This document shows positions 11,542 through 25,480 of a stretch of DNA of 64,000 nucleotides, one piece after another. This DNA comes from Rhinopomastus cyanomelas (taxonomy: Eukaryota; Chordata; Aves; Bucerotiformes; Rhinopomastidae), in NCBI GenBank assembly GCA_013400115.1, contig VXBP01010397.1, positions 441-64,440 on the forward strand. The letters are read 5' to 3'. A program made the position numbers and the translations under genes. Positions within the stretch are counted from its first letter, which is position 1, and every line of letters begins with the position of its first letter. The notes under the pieces were generated by a model. That model saw nothing but the letters and a program-made list of their open reading frames with translations, made no database searches and had not been told where the DNA came from.

Positions 11542-12088
11542 CTACTGTCCTTCCCTTGTTTGTGAATGTTCTCAACAAATTTAAGACTGAGATTCACAAC
11601 AAATCTCCAGTTGAGATTTACAGCTGCACGGAAAGCAAGATTGCTGCTATTTATAGCCATCTCTAGTTTGTTTCATCTGCCTACACAATCAATTAACTTC
11701 AGCTCCAGCTAATTTTGCAATCAGCCCAAGAAAAATGTCTCTGGCATAATAGCTTGTTTTCTTCTTCTCCCTGGAGCTATAAAAAACTCTGTTACCCTTC
11801 CTTATCCAGGTTCTACACCTGAGTGCTGTGCATGACTACAACACTAACTGGACTCATCCTCCATGTCTTTTGTCTCAGCAGCTTCTTCCTGGCTAACTTG
11901 ACAGAAGAGCGTTTACTTTGCATAATGAAGATCTTTTTCCCTCTCCAATGGAGGTTTGGAAAGAATACTCCATGATTTGTTTTTCCATCAGCTAATTGCA
12001 AATATTGAAAGTGTCTAGACAGGGAAAAACAGCTTTATAAATCATCAGTAAAAGGAATTTCAGTGTTATCTTAAACCCCACACAAGTG

Positions 12089-12145
12089 GAATCATAGAAT
12101 CATAGAACCATTAGGGAATGGAAGGGACCTTGAAAGATCATCTAC
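12089..12145 (-). mobile_element. solo CR1 tail, 57 bp
   Basis: Only the extreme 3' end is present, in reverse orientation: GAATCATAGAATCATAGAACC then TTAGGGAATGGAAGGGACC and GAAAGATCATCTAC. It is one of several tail-only fragments in the window cut at nearly the same consensus position. Confidence 0.85.
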
Positions 12146-12465
12146 TTTTAAAAGTTGTTCAGTAAATATATATTTGTATATAGAAAAATGATGCTAACCT
12201 GGAAAGAGTTCCATAAAAAACCCAGGAATTTAAATATGCAAGGGGGAGAGTCACAGAATAAGGCTGCTCTAGCCATCCCACAAACAAGCAGTAGAACAGG
12301 AGATTAAAGCTGAAAGCGTGGTTAAAAGCAATGCTGAAGGTAGTCATTTGGGACAAGTTGCTCATTACTAAAGTTTAGGACTTAAGCAAATCTTTATCAA
12401 TCTGAGAAAGGCCAGGGACCTAAGACTGCGAGGACAGTGTAAACTCACTTGAGTCTCACTGCATG
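12146..12465. other. unique spacer
   Basis: AT-rich sequence between the solo tail and the next CR1. Nothing recognised. Confidence 0.5.
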
Positions 12466-13344
12466 TGATGGATGACACCAAGTCCGGAGGCAGTGTCGAT
12501 CTGCTGAAGAGGAGGCAGATGCTGCAGAGAGATCTGGACAGGCTGAGTCAATGGGCAGAGGCCAACAGCATGAGGTTTAACAGGGCCAAGGGTAGGATCC
12601 TACACTGTGGCCACAATAACCCCCTGCAGCTACAGACCGGGGGATGAGTGGCTGGACAGCAGCCTGGCACAAAGGGACCTGGCAGTACTGGGTGACAATT
12701 GGCTGAACAGGAGCCAGCAGTGTACACAGGCGGCCTGGAAGGCCAATGGCATCCTGGCTTGCATCAGGAATAGTGGCCAGCAGGACTAGGGATGTAATTG
12801 TCCCCCTGTATTTGGCACTGGTGAGGCCTCCCCTTGAGTACTGGGAGAAGTTCTGGGCCCCTCACTTCAAGAAAGAGATTGAGGTTCTGGAGCAAGTCCA
12901 GAGGAGCAAAGAGGCTGATGAAGGCACTAGAGGGACAGTCTGATGAGGAGAGGCTGAAGGAACTGGGGTTGTTTAGTCTGGAGGAGAGGAGACTCAGGAG
13001 AGACCTTATCACTCTCTAGAACTAGCTGAAGGGAAGTTGCAGACAGGTGGGGGTCGGACTCTTCTCCCAGGCAACTAGTGATAGGGCAGGGCCTGAAACT
13101 GTGCAGGGGAGATTTATTTTGGATGTTAGGAAGCCTTTCCTCATGGAAAGGGTGGTCAAACATCAGAATGGACTAATGGACTTCCCAGGGATGTGGTGAA
13201 GTCACCATCCCTGTAGATACTTAAGAAAAGACTAGACACGGCACTTGGTGCCATGGTCTAGGTGATTGTGGCAAGGTTAGGTCATAGGCTGGACTTTATG
13301 ATCTTCAAGGTCTTTTCCAGCCTCAACAATCGTGTGCTTCTGCA
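12466..13344 (+). mobile_element. CR1 LINE, RT C-terminal part to 3' end, older subfamily
   Basis: It begins in the RT active-site region (DDTKSGGSVDLL), continues through LQRDLDRLSQWAEANSMRFN, and includes the SQQC..AWKANGILACIR-like region, the LVRPPLEYW region and the ORF2 tail. The 3' UTR is of the GTCACCATCCCTGTAG / GGCTGGACTTTATGATC type and the tail octamers are degenerate. The reading frame shifts several times (three short plus frames between 12,465 and 13,019). The 5' truncation falls at the first catalytic Asp pair. Confidence 0.93.
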
Positions 13345-16300
13345 TCTGAGCTTACCATCACTCACATCGTAAGGAAGGGAAAGACAATGGAAAGAAAGGA
13401 CAGGAAGGACTTCACACCCTTCCAACTGGCCGGCGTTACAAACTGATAGCTCACAAGCAGTTCAGGTGGTACTATCTGTGGAGAATCATTAGAAGCCTTT
13501 GAACAGCAACAAAAACCAGTGCTGACCCTGGCATTAGAACTCCTGTCACAGTTACAAAGAAGAGGGATGTCTCAAGCCCCAGGACAATTCTACCTAGTAC
13601 TTAATACCGATATAAACAGTAGAGCTCACAATGTGTCCTCTAGTCCTTCTTCCTCTGTGCAGTTGGATTGGAAACGCTCGGGTGACAGGTGTTCATGAAT
13701 CTGTACTGTAAAACCTCCAGCTACGAATATATTGCTCTCTCTTCTCCTGAGCACTAAAACATACCCTGTGGTTACAGATCTGTGTTGACTTGTAAGCTCA
13801 GGGCTTGACTTTTACAAGTTAACTTCCAGAGGGTCACGGACTGAAAGCACAGCCCTTTGGGATTCCGGTCTCCGAAGATCTCTCAGCTCAGACATGAGAT
13901 TCCTGTGGGTTTTCAGTAATTTAGTATGCCCGAGTCATCTTATTTAGAGAAACAAAAATATTGTTTGTCCTTGTGGAATAAACTATTTACTCAGTTCCTT
14001 TAAAACTGTCGCATCTCTTTCAAAATGCTAGAGGTTTGTTTTGTTTTGGTTATGTTGTTTGGAGTTTCTCGCATGGCAGAAGAGAAGAAAGTAAGTTGTG
14101 TGTTGCATAGTTGTGAGGATGCAGGGAGAGTGTTTTTCCCTTAGAGGGGCAACAGCCTCAGGGTAGCCTCTTTCCCTTTGGGTTACTATTTGAGTTTGGC
14201 AGAGTTGAAGGTAAAATACACAGATAAGGATGGAGAAGAGGCTGTGAGAGTATGTAGTACAGGGAATAGAAGAGGATTGTGTGTTAAGATCACACAAACA
14301 GAGGTTTCAAACACAGAAACCTTTTGCTGGTGGTCTAAAGCACCCCTGCCTGTTTTGGCACTTTCTCTCTTCAGTTCTTGTCGCCCTTGAACTGTGATCC
14401 ACGTGTGGCTGAAGACACAGAAGGCCATCAAAGTTAATGTTTTTTTTCTTAACATTTGATAACATTTGCAGATGCTTTAGAAACAGTTTTGCTTGTTTGT
14501 CCAAAACCATAGCTGCCTTTTCTTTCCCTGGCAGCAATACTCTGATTCTTTATGGAACTGGGGATTTGATCAGCTTTCTTGGAAAAACGGATCACGTCCT
14601 TGCCATACCCTCCAAAACTCTGCCTTTACTGCATACCAGGGCTAACAATATAGGAATTGTGACTCCTTTTTCTTCTTGGTAATGGTAAGCAGGAGCAAAC
14701 ATTTTACTCTCCAACACTGCAGGCTTCCAGGAGCAGCCATCATTCGTTGGACATTCACAACAGTTGTCCTTCCTGCTGGGTTTGATTCCAAGTAGTGACA
14801 ACTAACTCCCTTCCCTTAAAACCTTTGAATTTCAGGGGAAGTTGGTACTAACCTCCATACCTATAACGAGCCAGATGGGAGCTTCTTACCCTTAAAAAAA
14901 CAGATTATGATGGAGATTGTATTTCAAGACATGGTCACAGCCCATCTTTTGGAGTATTTTCTGTCTTCGTGGAGAGAGAGAGAGACATTTTCTCACATAA
15001 GAACATCACTCCTATCACCAGCTTGTGCTGCTGGTGCTGCTGCTGGGTTTGGAAGTTAAGACAACACATGAATGGAAGAAACCATGTAAACTGAAGGAAG
15101 CAATAAGAGTCAGCGGGGACTTTATTAGCATTCTTGGAGGAGGACAGGAGGTGTTGGCTGCATCTTCCCCAGCAGTGAGGCAGTAATTTGGCTGCTGGCC
15201 TCACCTTCTGTGACACTGTGTTTACAGAGGTTGCTATAGGAGTACTGGAAGTTCCTTTGAGCTGCAAATTGCTTCAGGTCTAGCACTAGCACATTAGAAA
15301 GACAGTGGTAGATAGGGTCTTTGGCCGGAATCTGTGGAGGATGGAAGAAGTCAGAAGAAGCATTTTCTGCTTTGCATCTCAAAGTTGTTTCCAAACAACA
15401 TTCCACTAAACCCCTCACTCACAGCTGTCCACTCGCCTCATCTGTATCCATGAAAGGAAATAAATATGTCCTAAACAGTAACACAAAAGCACATACCTCA
15501 GCATCAACAGCGATAAGTCATGGCCAGAGCAGTGTGCTGTGGTTCAGAGCAGCCAGCTGAGGTTACCACAGGAACATTTACATCTGAATAAGGTGAATCA
15601 TCTTACAAGGGTATCCACTACTCTCTGTCTCATCAAACTGCAGGTGTAACTGTTGGTAGCTTCAGAACCCCATTTTCCCTCTACCCCACAATTTATCTTA
15701 CCCCTTACACTCAGATGAAAAGCATTAAAATCAGCTGTAATTTAAAATTGGAGATGGAGGGGAGGGAGAAAAGACATTCAGAACTCATATTTGATTGCTC
15801 TACAATAACCATCTTGCTCAGAGCCACCATAGCTTTTCTTACCCATTTATGTAGCCATGCCTGTTATCAGACATAACACACTCGCCATTGTTCCATCTGC
15901 TTTGACCAAAAGACCAATCTGTTTAAACATCTTTATAATCCACAAGGCCAAATGAAGTTGTTTCTGGCCTCATAATAGAAGTAGTCGAAGAAAAGGCTCT
16001 CCATGACTGCCTGCATAACATTTGCTGATTTAAAATCTTTGATGTTGATTTTCCTTGATCTTTCCCCAAGTTCAGTTCAGTTCAGAGAAGTTTTCCATCT
16101 CTGGAACCCACTTTCTGAGACAAGCCCAACTACTGGGTTTGGTAAGTTAGAAAACCTGCACAATAGATTTGTGAGGCTGTGCTATTTCAAAGTCTGCTGT
16201 TTGCATTTCTACTGCCAGTCACTTTCTTGCAACACGAAGAGGGACAGAAGGTCAGGTGAAGTGATGTTAGCAAGAAACAAAGCCGCCTTTGCCTGATGAG

Positions 16301-19300
16301 CCTTAACCATAACAACCTTGTAGATTAAGCTGGGATGAGCCTGCTTAGCTCTTGAATGAAAGAATTCTGAGAAGAACTGTGCTTGGCCTTTGTGCAACAC
16401 ACTTTAAAATGTACTAGCAGACTAAAGAACGCTTTTTACAAGGGATGAAGGTGTGCTTGCTAATGTCTCCTTCAAGTTCCCACACAGTTTATTCTTGATA
16501 CAACATTCTGCTTTACTTCCTACTCTGGAGTACAATGAGGATTTACCTCTGCTTTACAGGACCTGCTGCTTCCTGCAACCCAGATAGCTGCAGAATGCTT
16601 ACAGAGAGTATGTTTCAGGATTGGACGCAGCTACCTCCTCTGCCTGTCTTCAGCCACATCAAGGATGTCTGAGACTCGGAGCAATGTGGTTTGACAAAGA
16701 ATAGGAGTGCTTTGATGGAAAAGTTGCAAAGGCTCATGGCTAATTCTTGCTCCACTGGGCTGCTCTTTTTGGTTGTGTGATGCCTTGCAGAAACTCTGTT
16801 CTTCGGTGAGACACTGGCCTGTGCTAGCAGGGATTTTTTTTCTGGTGTTTCCATATTTCTCCCTGTTTCAAACATCACCACGATGTCCTTGAGAGAGCCA
16901 CCTCATGAGAGAAATTTCCGTTGGAAAGTGACCAGGAAATGAAGAGAGCAGTCAGTGGCACTTCTCTCACAGCACTCATCAAGGCAGTTGGATCAGGCTA
17001 TTCATGTGCCTGAAGAAGGCTATGTGACAGAATTTAAATAACAATAGTAAAAAATTTAAAAATCTGCTGGCTACTACAGCCTGTGACAAGGGGGAGAGAA
17101 ACTTTACAGAGACCTCAAGGCCTTCAGGGGTTTAGTCAGCTCTACAAGAGAGTGAACAGGAAGGAGGGATAAAGAGCTAGGTTTTCCCAGGAGGGATTTG
17201 TTACGTACCTCTATGGTTTCTTTCAAAGCTTTCTTTGCTCTACCTGGTGCAGGTGCTGGACATGGGCCAGGTGCCCTTTGTGCCCCTGGATGCGAATCAG
17301 CCAGGAGCTGGGGGAAGCTGAAACTGGAATAGAAGCACGGCTGCCAACGCTCTAAGCTGAGCTGCCACTGTCAGCCCTGAGGACGAAGGTTATTCTAGTG
17401 TTTGATGCCAACTGGCACAGCCTCCCTCTTCTTCCTTCACACAAGTGTTGCCTGCTTCCCCCTCCCTCTCCACAGTGTTTTGCCTTTGAAGTCACTTCAT
17501 CAAGCCATTCTTTCTCTGTCAGAATTAATCTTCCACCTGCCAGGCCATGAATAGCCACCTTTCTGTGTGTCTGAAGCAGATTGCCAAAGAGAGGGAGCAG
17601 AAGGGAGAGGGTAAGCCTGGCAGAGGTATATGGTACAAAGGGTCACCAAGAATCCTACTGATACCTTTAAACCTAAAGCAAAAAAAAAGGTACTTGTCCC
17701 TCCAAAGCTCCTACACAGGGCTTTGTCTAACCTGGTTAGATTTCAAAAAGGTCTCCAAGCCATAAATCCTATGTGGCCAGATGCCTACAGAGAAACTTTC
17801 CCCTGACTAAATCCACACTGAAAACAAATACCCAGGTTCCCAACATTTAATGGAAACTGAATACATCTTTCCTAGAAATAGAAATATGCCTGAGTCAAGA
17901 CTTGGGGCTGGGCTGCCCCAGGTGTTGTCTTTCTCAGTCTGTCATGCAGAAGTTGATCGATGGTTTCTAGACAACACTAATACTCAGTGGGGTTCTGACT
18001 AGTGGTTATTGGCTTGGGAAATCTATTGCCACAATAGGAATTCTCTTCTATAAAGCTGGACCATCTGAATATGTATTTTGAGGAAGATCTGGAATATCTG
18101 ATTGTCATACGAACTTGTAGGAGATATCTAAGAAAAACTTTAGAGTCACAGGGCATCCCATCCCGTAGCTGGAAACTTTTGACAAACTCAGAGCAGACTG
18201 AGTTAAAATCAAATGATTCAGAGCATCTCCTGGGACATGTTGATACAAGCTACTTCATAAGATGTAGGAGTTGAACTAATACTTAAGTGGCTGTCCTAGA
18301 GAAAAACATTGATTTTTGTGCAAATAAGCTACCGTGGCTCCTAGCACAAAAGGTCTTTCATGGTGGCGTGTCCCCACATAGGACAAGACATTTTCTTGGT
18401 CAGATGCCAAACTTTACCCAAAGAGTCAGATCAAATGGCTGTATAAAATACTTCAAAGGTGAACCTGCCTAGAAGAAAGCAAGATTGGACGGCCAGCAGT
18501 CTCACATCAGGCTTACTGGAGTAAGAACTGTCAAGATCAAGGTGCTTTAGCTGTGGATGCACTGGTCTGTTGACCTTGTCCTCCCTTAGGTGTAGACTGC
18601 AAGCAGTGAGGTGTCTTTTAGAAGTCCAAAGGATATTTCTGTTTGCAAAACAACCCTACCTGGTCCTTGAAACACTGAATATGGATACAGTGATACTAAA
18701 TCCTACTTTCTATTCAGATTGACAGTTTTGACCATGACAATTACAGAATCACAAAATCACAGTTTTGGGGTCTTTTATCTCCTTCTGATTTTTAACCTCT
18801 GCCCTCCCCATCCCTTGAGACACCTGGAAGAAGGACCTTGCCCTCACATACAAGTGACCACTGGAAGAGGAGAACTGAAAAATTATGGTCAGGTTTTGGT
18901 TTGTGGGTTTTTTCAGTAGCCTTTCAAGACACTTTTAATATCAGTCCTGTCCTTTAGTAACCCTTAACTTTGAGGAGCAAGGGAAGCTCCAAGAGCCCCC
19001 AAGCAGGGGGTATAATAGAGCCTTAGACAACAAAATATCAGACTAATGTATTTTCTCCTCTGTCTCTTACAACTCCCGCATGAAGTCAGACTTCTTCACA
19101 GGAAACACTACCCTGGAAATCTGCCTTCTGTTCCATATTACTTTCCTGGAGCTCCAAACACAGCCAAACCAATTTTATTGTTAAAAAGGGTCTAACTCTA
19201 ATGCTGCTCTTCTGTGGCACAAAGAGCCATGCCTTTTCTGTTCCTATTTCTTTGAGACACAAACAAGAAGTCTTTCTGAATGTCTTCTGGTGGTGCAAAA

Positions 19301-22300
19301 TAAGGGTGGCATAGTGGTTTGAATTACATCTGAACACTTACTGCATACTCCCTGGGCATACTTCAGTGGGGCAGAAACTGAGGACTTACATGGCAGGCTG
19401 AACTCAGAAGCTGACTTTTATGGTTTAGTAATAGACTTGAGAAAATCAGGGATTTATTAAACATGGTAACTTCAGCGGTGCTACTGGGCACTGCTATACT
19501 TAACAAAGAAACCTTTGGATGCTTAAAATATTTATTAGCTGTAATTTTATTCTATATTTGTTTGCTTTCTACATATAGAATATGTGCTAGTGAAACAAGA
19601 ACACTTTATGCCCTGTGAAACCAGAGCTTTTTTTCTCTCCTAGAGAATTTAGCGGTGTCCTTTTTTAATACACGCTTTGTTTCTCAAGCTCTGGCATGTC
19701 TGAAATTCCAACCCACTCCTGCAAAGTTCAGTGGGATTGTTGGCTAATTTCAGTGCAGCCCTACAGCCACTCGCTGCAAAGTCACTCGCTGGCAAAAGGC
19801 ACACACCAGAACAAGTGGCTCAGCCCGAATGGGAGAGCTTTGTTTTTTCCTCTTTGAAACACACCTCTCCCATAAGCTTGTGCATTTTTGAGAATCAGAT
19901 GCATTACTGGTAGTAAAAATCAGGCAGGAGAAATGACTTCTTCCCTGAAAGTGACTCCCTAGTATTTCCTGTTGTTTCTTCAAACCCTCCTCTCCCTCCG
20001 TGGCTCTCTCAGTGGCCCATGACAATTGTCAGTAGTTTGGAGAGACCCAACCACTGTCTCCTATCCCAGGAGGTAACACCAACTTCTCCAACAGCTTTCC
20101 TCCTCAAAAATATGTTGACTTTGCTAATTACTCTGAAGTAGGAAGTTCCCTAGGTGAATTCATTTAATGTTTCAGAAAGAGGCACCATCCTTCCTTTGCT
20201 GCCCGCCTTGACAATGATGCTCTCTTTGCAGGGAAAGAAGAAAGTACTAAGAGGTGTTTCTGCATGCAGTCTGCTCATCAGCAGCTTCTTGGCCACTGTT
20301 GGTTGCAGTCAGCAAAGGATAATGCCTGGGAAAACCAATGCCACCCATCTGAGACATCTCCTCCTTTCCAGGGTGAATTTTTTCTCTTTCTCTGGCTGCA
20401 CCCGTTTCATCTTTCGCAGATGGTAACAAGTACCACCAGAGACAATAGCTCCCTTTGCTTTGATAGGACCCCATGCACAGTATTTTACCCCTAATCACCC
20501 ATAAAGCTTTTGATTCACAGGCCAGAGCCCACAACACTGCCAGGGTATCACCACAAGTTTGGTCAGTGCAACTTCTTGCTTCAGACTTCAAAAGGATCCC
20601 GGAGCACAGGGAGGCACATGGCTTGAGTCTCACAGGCTTGCTCAGGTCACTGTACGGAATGAATTAGCCTGAAGTAAACCAGGCCACAACAAGGATCTCC
20701 AAGTCATTACCAATAATGATTATTCAGAAAGGGAGTTTGCATCAAAACCCTCTTCCGTCTCCTCCAGTCAAAATCTGTCCCGCAGTCTTTGTCTTTCACT
20801 CGCTGGTGCTGTCATCAACAAAATTTATCTGAGGACTGTTTCTTTCCTGTTGTGAGTCATCAGGAATCAGCTCTGGAGCAGGGCATGGTGGAGCCACCAA
20901 GAAAGGCTAGCAAGAGGCAGGAAGTAGAGAGATATGATCTCATTCAGTTGTGCCCATCTTCCTCCCCATGGAAGCAGGCACCTAGCAGGAAGCATGAAGG
21001 CAAATACGTGGGGTCCCAGAGACCATGAAGGCACCGCTGTTCTGCCTTGCTGACACAATCAAGGGAGGTTGAGTATTCCTAAGGTAATATCATTTCCTTT
21101 CACCCAAGAAATCAATGACGGGTGTCAGGCACAAGGTCTTGCCATTATCTTCTGGTTTGAAAACGTCTTAGACCCTTCCCTCTCATTTTTCCAGGCAGGA
21201 AGTGTTCAGTTGCTGATACCTGCCCCCCAGCTCCTTTCTCTCCCGGTCATTCCTTGCATTTGCAATAACAAATACATTCCTTTTCTTTACTATTAAAGCA
21301 GAAACGAGGATGAATGCATTTGGAAGCCTTTACTTCTTGTGTAATGCCATACACACAAAGCCCTGCAAGAATAAAAGCAGCACAAAGCTTAAGGGAGCAG
21401 AAACTTTGCCTGGGGGGTGATAGGGAGTACAGAAAAGCCTGCAGAAGTGTTTGACTGCACCTTTGAATGAGAGAACGAAGATTTATTCTCCGGGGCCTGT
21501 TAGAACTGCAACAGTCTAATTTAGAAGAGCAGGAGAGGATGAATATTTTATGAGGGTTTTTCCACAGGGCTGTTAACATTTAGCAAACAAAAGACATTCG
21601 TGATTCATTTTCCTTCTCACAGGGGGCAAACAAGTCAGCACATGTAACAGGGGAATGAAAAAGAGATGCTCCCAGTGCTGAGAACAGCTGTTGTCTTTAA
21701 CAGGTACTTGGAAAACTAGCAGCACTGAAAACTGCAGCACCTATATGTTGAAATGGGTGTAGGCTGGAGTGTGCAAACTGATTCAGACTTGATTTCTGCT
21801 CCAGGGTCCCTAGGCAACTGCTACTGGTCCCAGACCTAGGATTTAGATGGCTGGACATATTTGACAGTCTATGGCTGTACTCCCTTTCTCTAAAAATGAG
21901 AAGGAAATCTATCATCCGCCTCCAGATCCAGTTAGATGGTAACTCCTGGGCTGTGGTCAGCCTATCCCAACTAGTCATGACCTGAATCCAGGTACTTCCC
22001 CAGGTGCTCAATGTGCAGATTAGGCATGAAGCTGTGTTTCAGGGAGGGTCCTGACCACACCAAGAGAGGGATCAGACAGCCCTGTCCACAATAACTGCAA
22101 TTTCTCTGCAGGGCTGTGGTCAGGGGATTAGCACCAGTGGGGATGAAAAGAGGTGCTGCCTCTCCCATCTCCTGCTGTGGTGAACTGGTCCCTTGGCAGC
22201 ACACTCCATCATCTCTGTGGTAGGTCAGTTGGGCAAAGAAATGTTTCCTTTCCACAGGGAGGTGCACTGGTCTGAAGCATCTTGCCCCTTCCTGACAACT

Positions 22301-24639
22301 CCACCAGCCTATGTAGGTGTTCTGAAATTAGCCCAAACCTTTGAATAGATTGGTCCACCCTGGGCCTGTGCTTGCTGCATTGTTGACTGGGTGTAGCATG
22401 CTCTGTCTTGCTGCTGACTGCTCAGCTGCCCTGAGAGCCTGCAGACAGCCTGCTCAGGCCTTTTTGGTAGCATGTGCTTGAACGATACTCTCCACAAGTC
22501 TCTGCCTAGTGTCCAGGTTCAGTTTACAATGTACAGATGACAAAACAATCCAGTTAGACATAGCTCTAGAGATTTTTTACACATATGCAAGGAGCCCTCA
22601 ACACATGTGCTTCTTACACGGACATGTGAATGTTCATGTAATAAAACACAGTGCCATAAAAATATGATCAACGCTTCAGGTGAGGCACGTCACCAGTTTT
22701 CATCACTGGGCTGGTGAGGAGCATTTCAGGCTTCGCTTTTGCTGAGTTATGTCACGCAAACTCTGACTCAAGAGTGCCCATTGGTTAGTACCCAGACTTT
22801 AACAGAACTAAGAAGGAGTCAGATGCACTAAAGAGCTCTAAGAAATTGAATGCTGTTCTTGTTTCCTAGTTCTTCCTCCACATTTTACCTCCTTGTTCAG
22901 AAGTTCCTGTCTAGCAAGAGCTGCAAAACCAGTTCTCACAGTCTTCGCCAGAGAACCACATCAAAGCAAAACAGTGAGATGATGACCAGATACAATGGTG
23001 CAACCTTGATCCTTTCCAATCTCTAGGCTTCCCCTCCCTCCTACTAAATCTGGCCACAGCTCTCTGCTGTGGGGCCAATACTGCTTAACCTTGTTTTAAT
23101 CTTATTTTGGGAATCTATTACTACTGGTTCTAAAACATACATTGGGGACTAAACTCATATCACAGGCAGGATGGAGCTTTTTGAATTGGTAGCAGGAGAC
23201 AGACATGATGCAGAGTCTGGGTCTAAAGCAAAGAAAGTCCCTCTTTTGATTGCACTTTCTGTCCCTGGAGTGAACTTCATGTTTCAGCAGCGTTCACACA
23301 CCTGTCTGTGCTGGCCTCTGCTTTGTTTTTCTCTTGGAGAAAGTGGAATATTCAGGCTCAGTCCCTGTTCTGACATGATTCTCTGCAGTGATTTTCTGCA
23401 GGCAGTTCTCCTCTGATGCTGGAAGTCCAAGGCTAGAAGCCGAGCTCCTTCCATGCCTGAGGATCTGCAATCATGGCAGAAGTGCCATCATATCATAACA
23501 TCAGTGTCTGATAACTGCCACCCACTTTGACCAGTCCCCCCACTGTCTGTAGCTGAAAGACACGATAATGCTAGCTTGACAGCTAGCTGTCCACATTTGA
23601 TTAGAGCTCTGCTCCTCTTCAGAGACCAGAACTATTCTGGACTTGACCTCACCTACAGCTGCCTCCTTGTGGCACTTTCTGCGTCCAGTCTCAATAGAAA
23701 ATGCAGCTCAGAAACATCTAATTATGTCTGGAACACGATGCTGAGAGATCCTGGGTCCACATCGTTCCTTGTGCTGGTCCCAACCATGATCCTGGCTATG
23801 CATGACCTCCCCTTCCTCCTTGCAACTTCGGGAAACCAATAACAGGCAGCAAGGTTTTCTTGGCTCCTTCCTAAAGGAATACGATATCACTTGGAGCAGG
23901 GCAGAAGAGGACATGCAGGCAAAGGACCACCAAAAGTCATGCTCATGGGGATCTGCTCACAAGAAGCACAGATGAAGAGTGTGCCACAGCTCAGCCAGCT
24001 GCCTCACCTCCAAGTGTTTCTGCTTGGATTGTGCTGGTGCAAGGCACACACCCTGCTCCTGTGGCTGTGAAAGCTTCTACATTTGTGAAAGCAAAACATG
24101 AGAAAACACCATTAGCCACGGGTTCAGACTCTCTCAAATATTAGTTAGACTAGTGATTGAAAGGCAAAGTGGAAGAGAATCCAATATATGCCATAGAAAC
24201 ACACAAAGAAAAGCTCTGGGCTGTCAATAGACTTGGCAGCATTGAACCAAACACTTTTACGTTTTCCTCAACTGGCCCCTCTGTGAAGTGGAAATAAGAA
24301 TGCTGAGTTAAGGCTTGATTTGATTTAGTGTGAGAGCCACTACATGTGGCACAGAAAGGCAGTGTGTGCAGTAATACTTGCTCTGATATTTGTACTGCTA
24401 GTAGAACGTATTATTATGCAACTAGTAGTCAGGAAGCTGGATGGCACGTGTGGGAATAAATGAGGAGACGCAGAAAGAAGTTTCAACACAAAATCTAAAG
24501 GCCACACGACAGCAGCATCCTGAAGGCAAAGGTGAGTGGTTCTCACTTTGGGTTGAAACGCATTCAGCCTTTCCCCAGAGATACAGTGAGAATGGAATTG
24601 CTACCATAGTTCAGTTTCTGTTCCAGTCTTTTACATAGG
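13345..24639. other. unique non-coding sequence, largest CR1-poor stretch
   Basis: About 11.3 kb with no clear CR1. A possible 30-bp degenerate tail at 18,742-18,771 (CAGAATCACAAAATCACAG) is too short to call. Frames up to 128 codons (20,247-20,633 minus) occur, but none carries a domain I recognise, and most have equally long frames on the opposite strand. No RNA gene or array was seen. Confidence 0.45.
14972..14985 (+). repeat. short (GA)n
   Basis: Seven GA dinucleotides. Minor simple repeat. Confidence 0.6.
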
Positions 24640-25480
24640 ATGACATCTTTTTATTACTTGGCCTTGGGATGTCATCATTATTGAAAACATTAATGAGTGA
24701 TGATTAATGAGAGTGTCAAGAGTTGTTAAGGACAGTGCTAATGGAACTGCTGAAGCGACTCGCTCCTGACACACACAAAATACATCATATATCAGTGATA
24801 ACTCACGCTCGGCTCCAGGTTTCCCTGTGATGATTTACCACTGCCCCTAATATCCTGTGGTTGAGTTTTCAAGGCCATTGATACATAAACAGCTTCTTCA
24901 GTTCTGAACTACCCTGGGGTACTGTCTGCTGTTTATTGAGATATACAATGATGTAGATATACATGTATGTGCTTGCGTACATCTCTACGTACAAATACGG
25001 ACGCATCACGTGCACATATGCAGCGCGTGCTCTTCCAAAGCTCTTCCACGTTTGTTAATTAGCTACATGGCACAATTAATTAATCCATTGTTTGGAAATC
25101 CCAGAAGCACTAGAAAAATTATTCCAGCAGGAACTTAGTAAGACACACAATTTCAGAAACTCCTCTCCATGGCTTTGTCACTCGGCAAAAAGGTTTTTTA
25201 AAAATAATGTTTTACTGGACTCATGTAAAATGTTTGAAATTCCACTAATTCATAGCTGCTAGAAACTGCTAATTTCACTGAGCCTGCTGTGTGATAGGTA
25301 ATTTGCAGGGTAAATACATTGTGTGTGAATCTGACATCATTAGTGATTATTGCTTTGGATTTTTACTTGTTTGCATTAATTGCTTTTAAATCAAGCTCAG
25401 GCATTTACACCGTGGTGCACTGCGCTGCGTGCAAGACAGGGCACATTAACTTTTCTGCTTCGTCATGTTAGCCAACACAA
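24640..25480. promoter_or_regulatory. candidate conserved non-coding element (enhancer-like)
   Basis: This AT-rich unique stretch has a high density of recognisable transcription-factor core motifs and no repeat signature. It shows GTTAATTAG (25,054-25,062), AATTAATTAAT (25,074-25,084), the SOX-like CCATTGTTTGG immediately after it (25,085-25,095), an E-box CACGTG (25,007-25,012), and TAATTT / TTAAT cores around 25,240-25,390. No frame here resembles a protein. The function is inference from motif density and texture; conservation could not be tested. Confidence 0.3.
24956..25030. repeat. alternating purine-pyrimidine tract
   Basis: A 75-bp run rich in YR steps and CpG, with palindromic hexamers TACGTA (24,986-24,991), CACGTG (25,007-25,012), GTGCAC (25,010-25,015) and CATATG (25,015-25,020), then GCGCGTGC. 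Such composition can adopt Z-DNA. It is not a simple microsatellite. Confidence 0.55.

Larger units (their letters stand above)
7961..12088. other. unique non-coding sequence, 4.1 kb
   Basis: No recognised gene or transposon. The 145-codon minus frame at 8,101-8,538 is the longest here but shows no domain, signal peptide or family resemblance. Short microsatellites at 11,472-11,541 are listed separately. Confidence 0.45.

Noticed and set aside
18742..18771. CAGAATCACAAAATCACAG as a CR1 tail
   Set aside because: Only about 30 bp and not followed by the GGATTGGAAGGGACC or GTTGGAAAAGACC block.
20154..20633. Overlapping frames of 60-128 codons on both strands
   Set aside because: Mutually overlapping, no domain, no splice pattern I could support.
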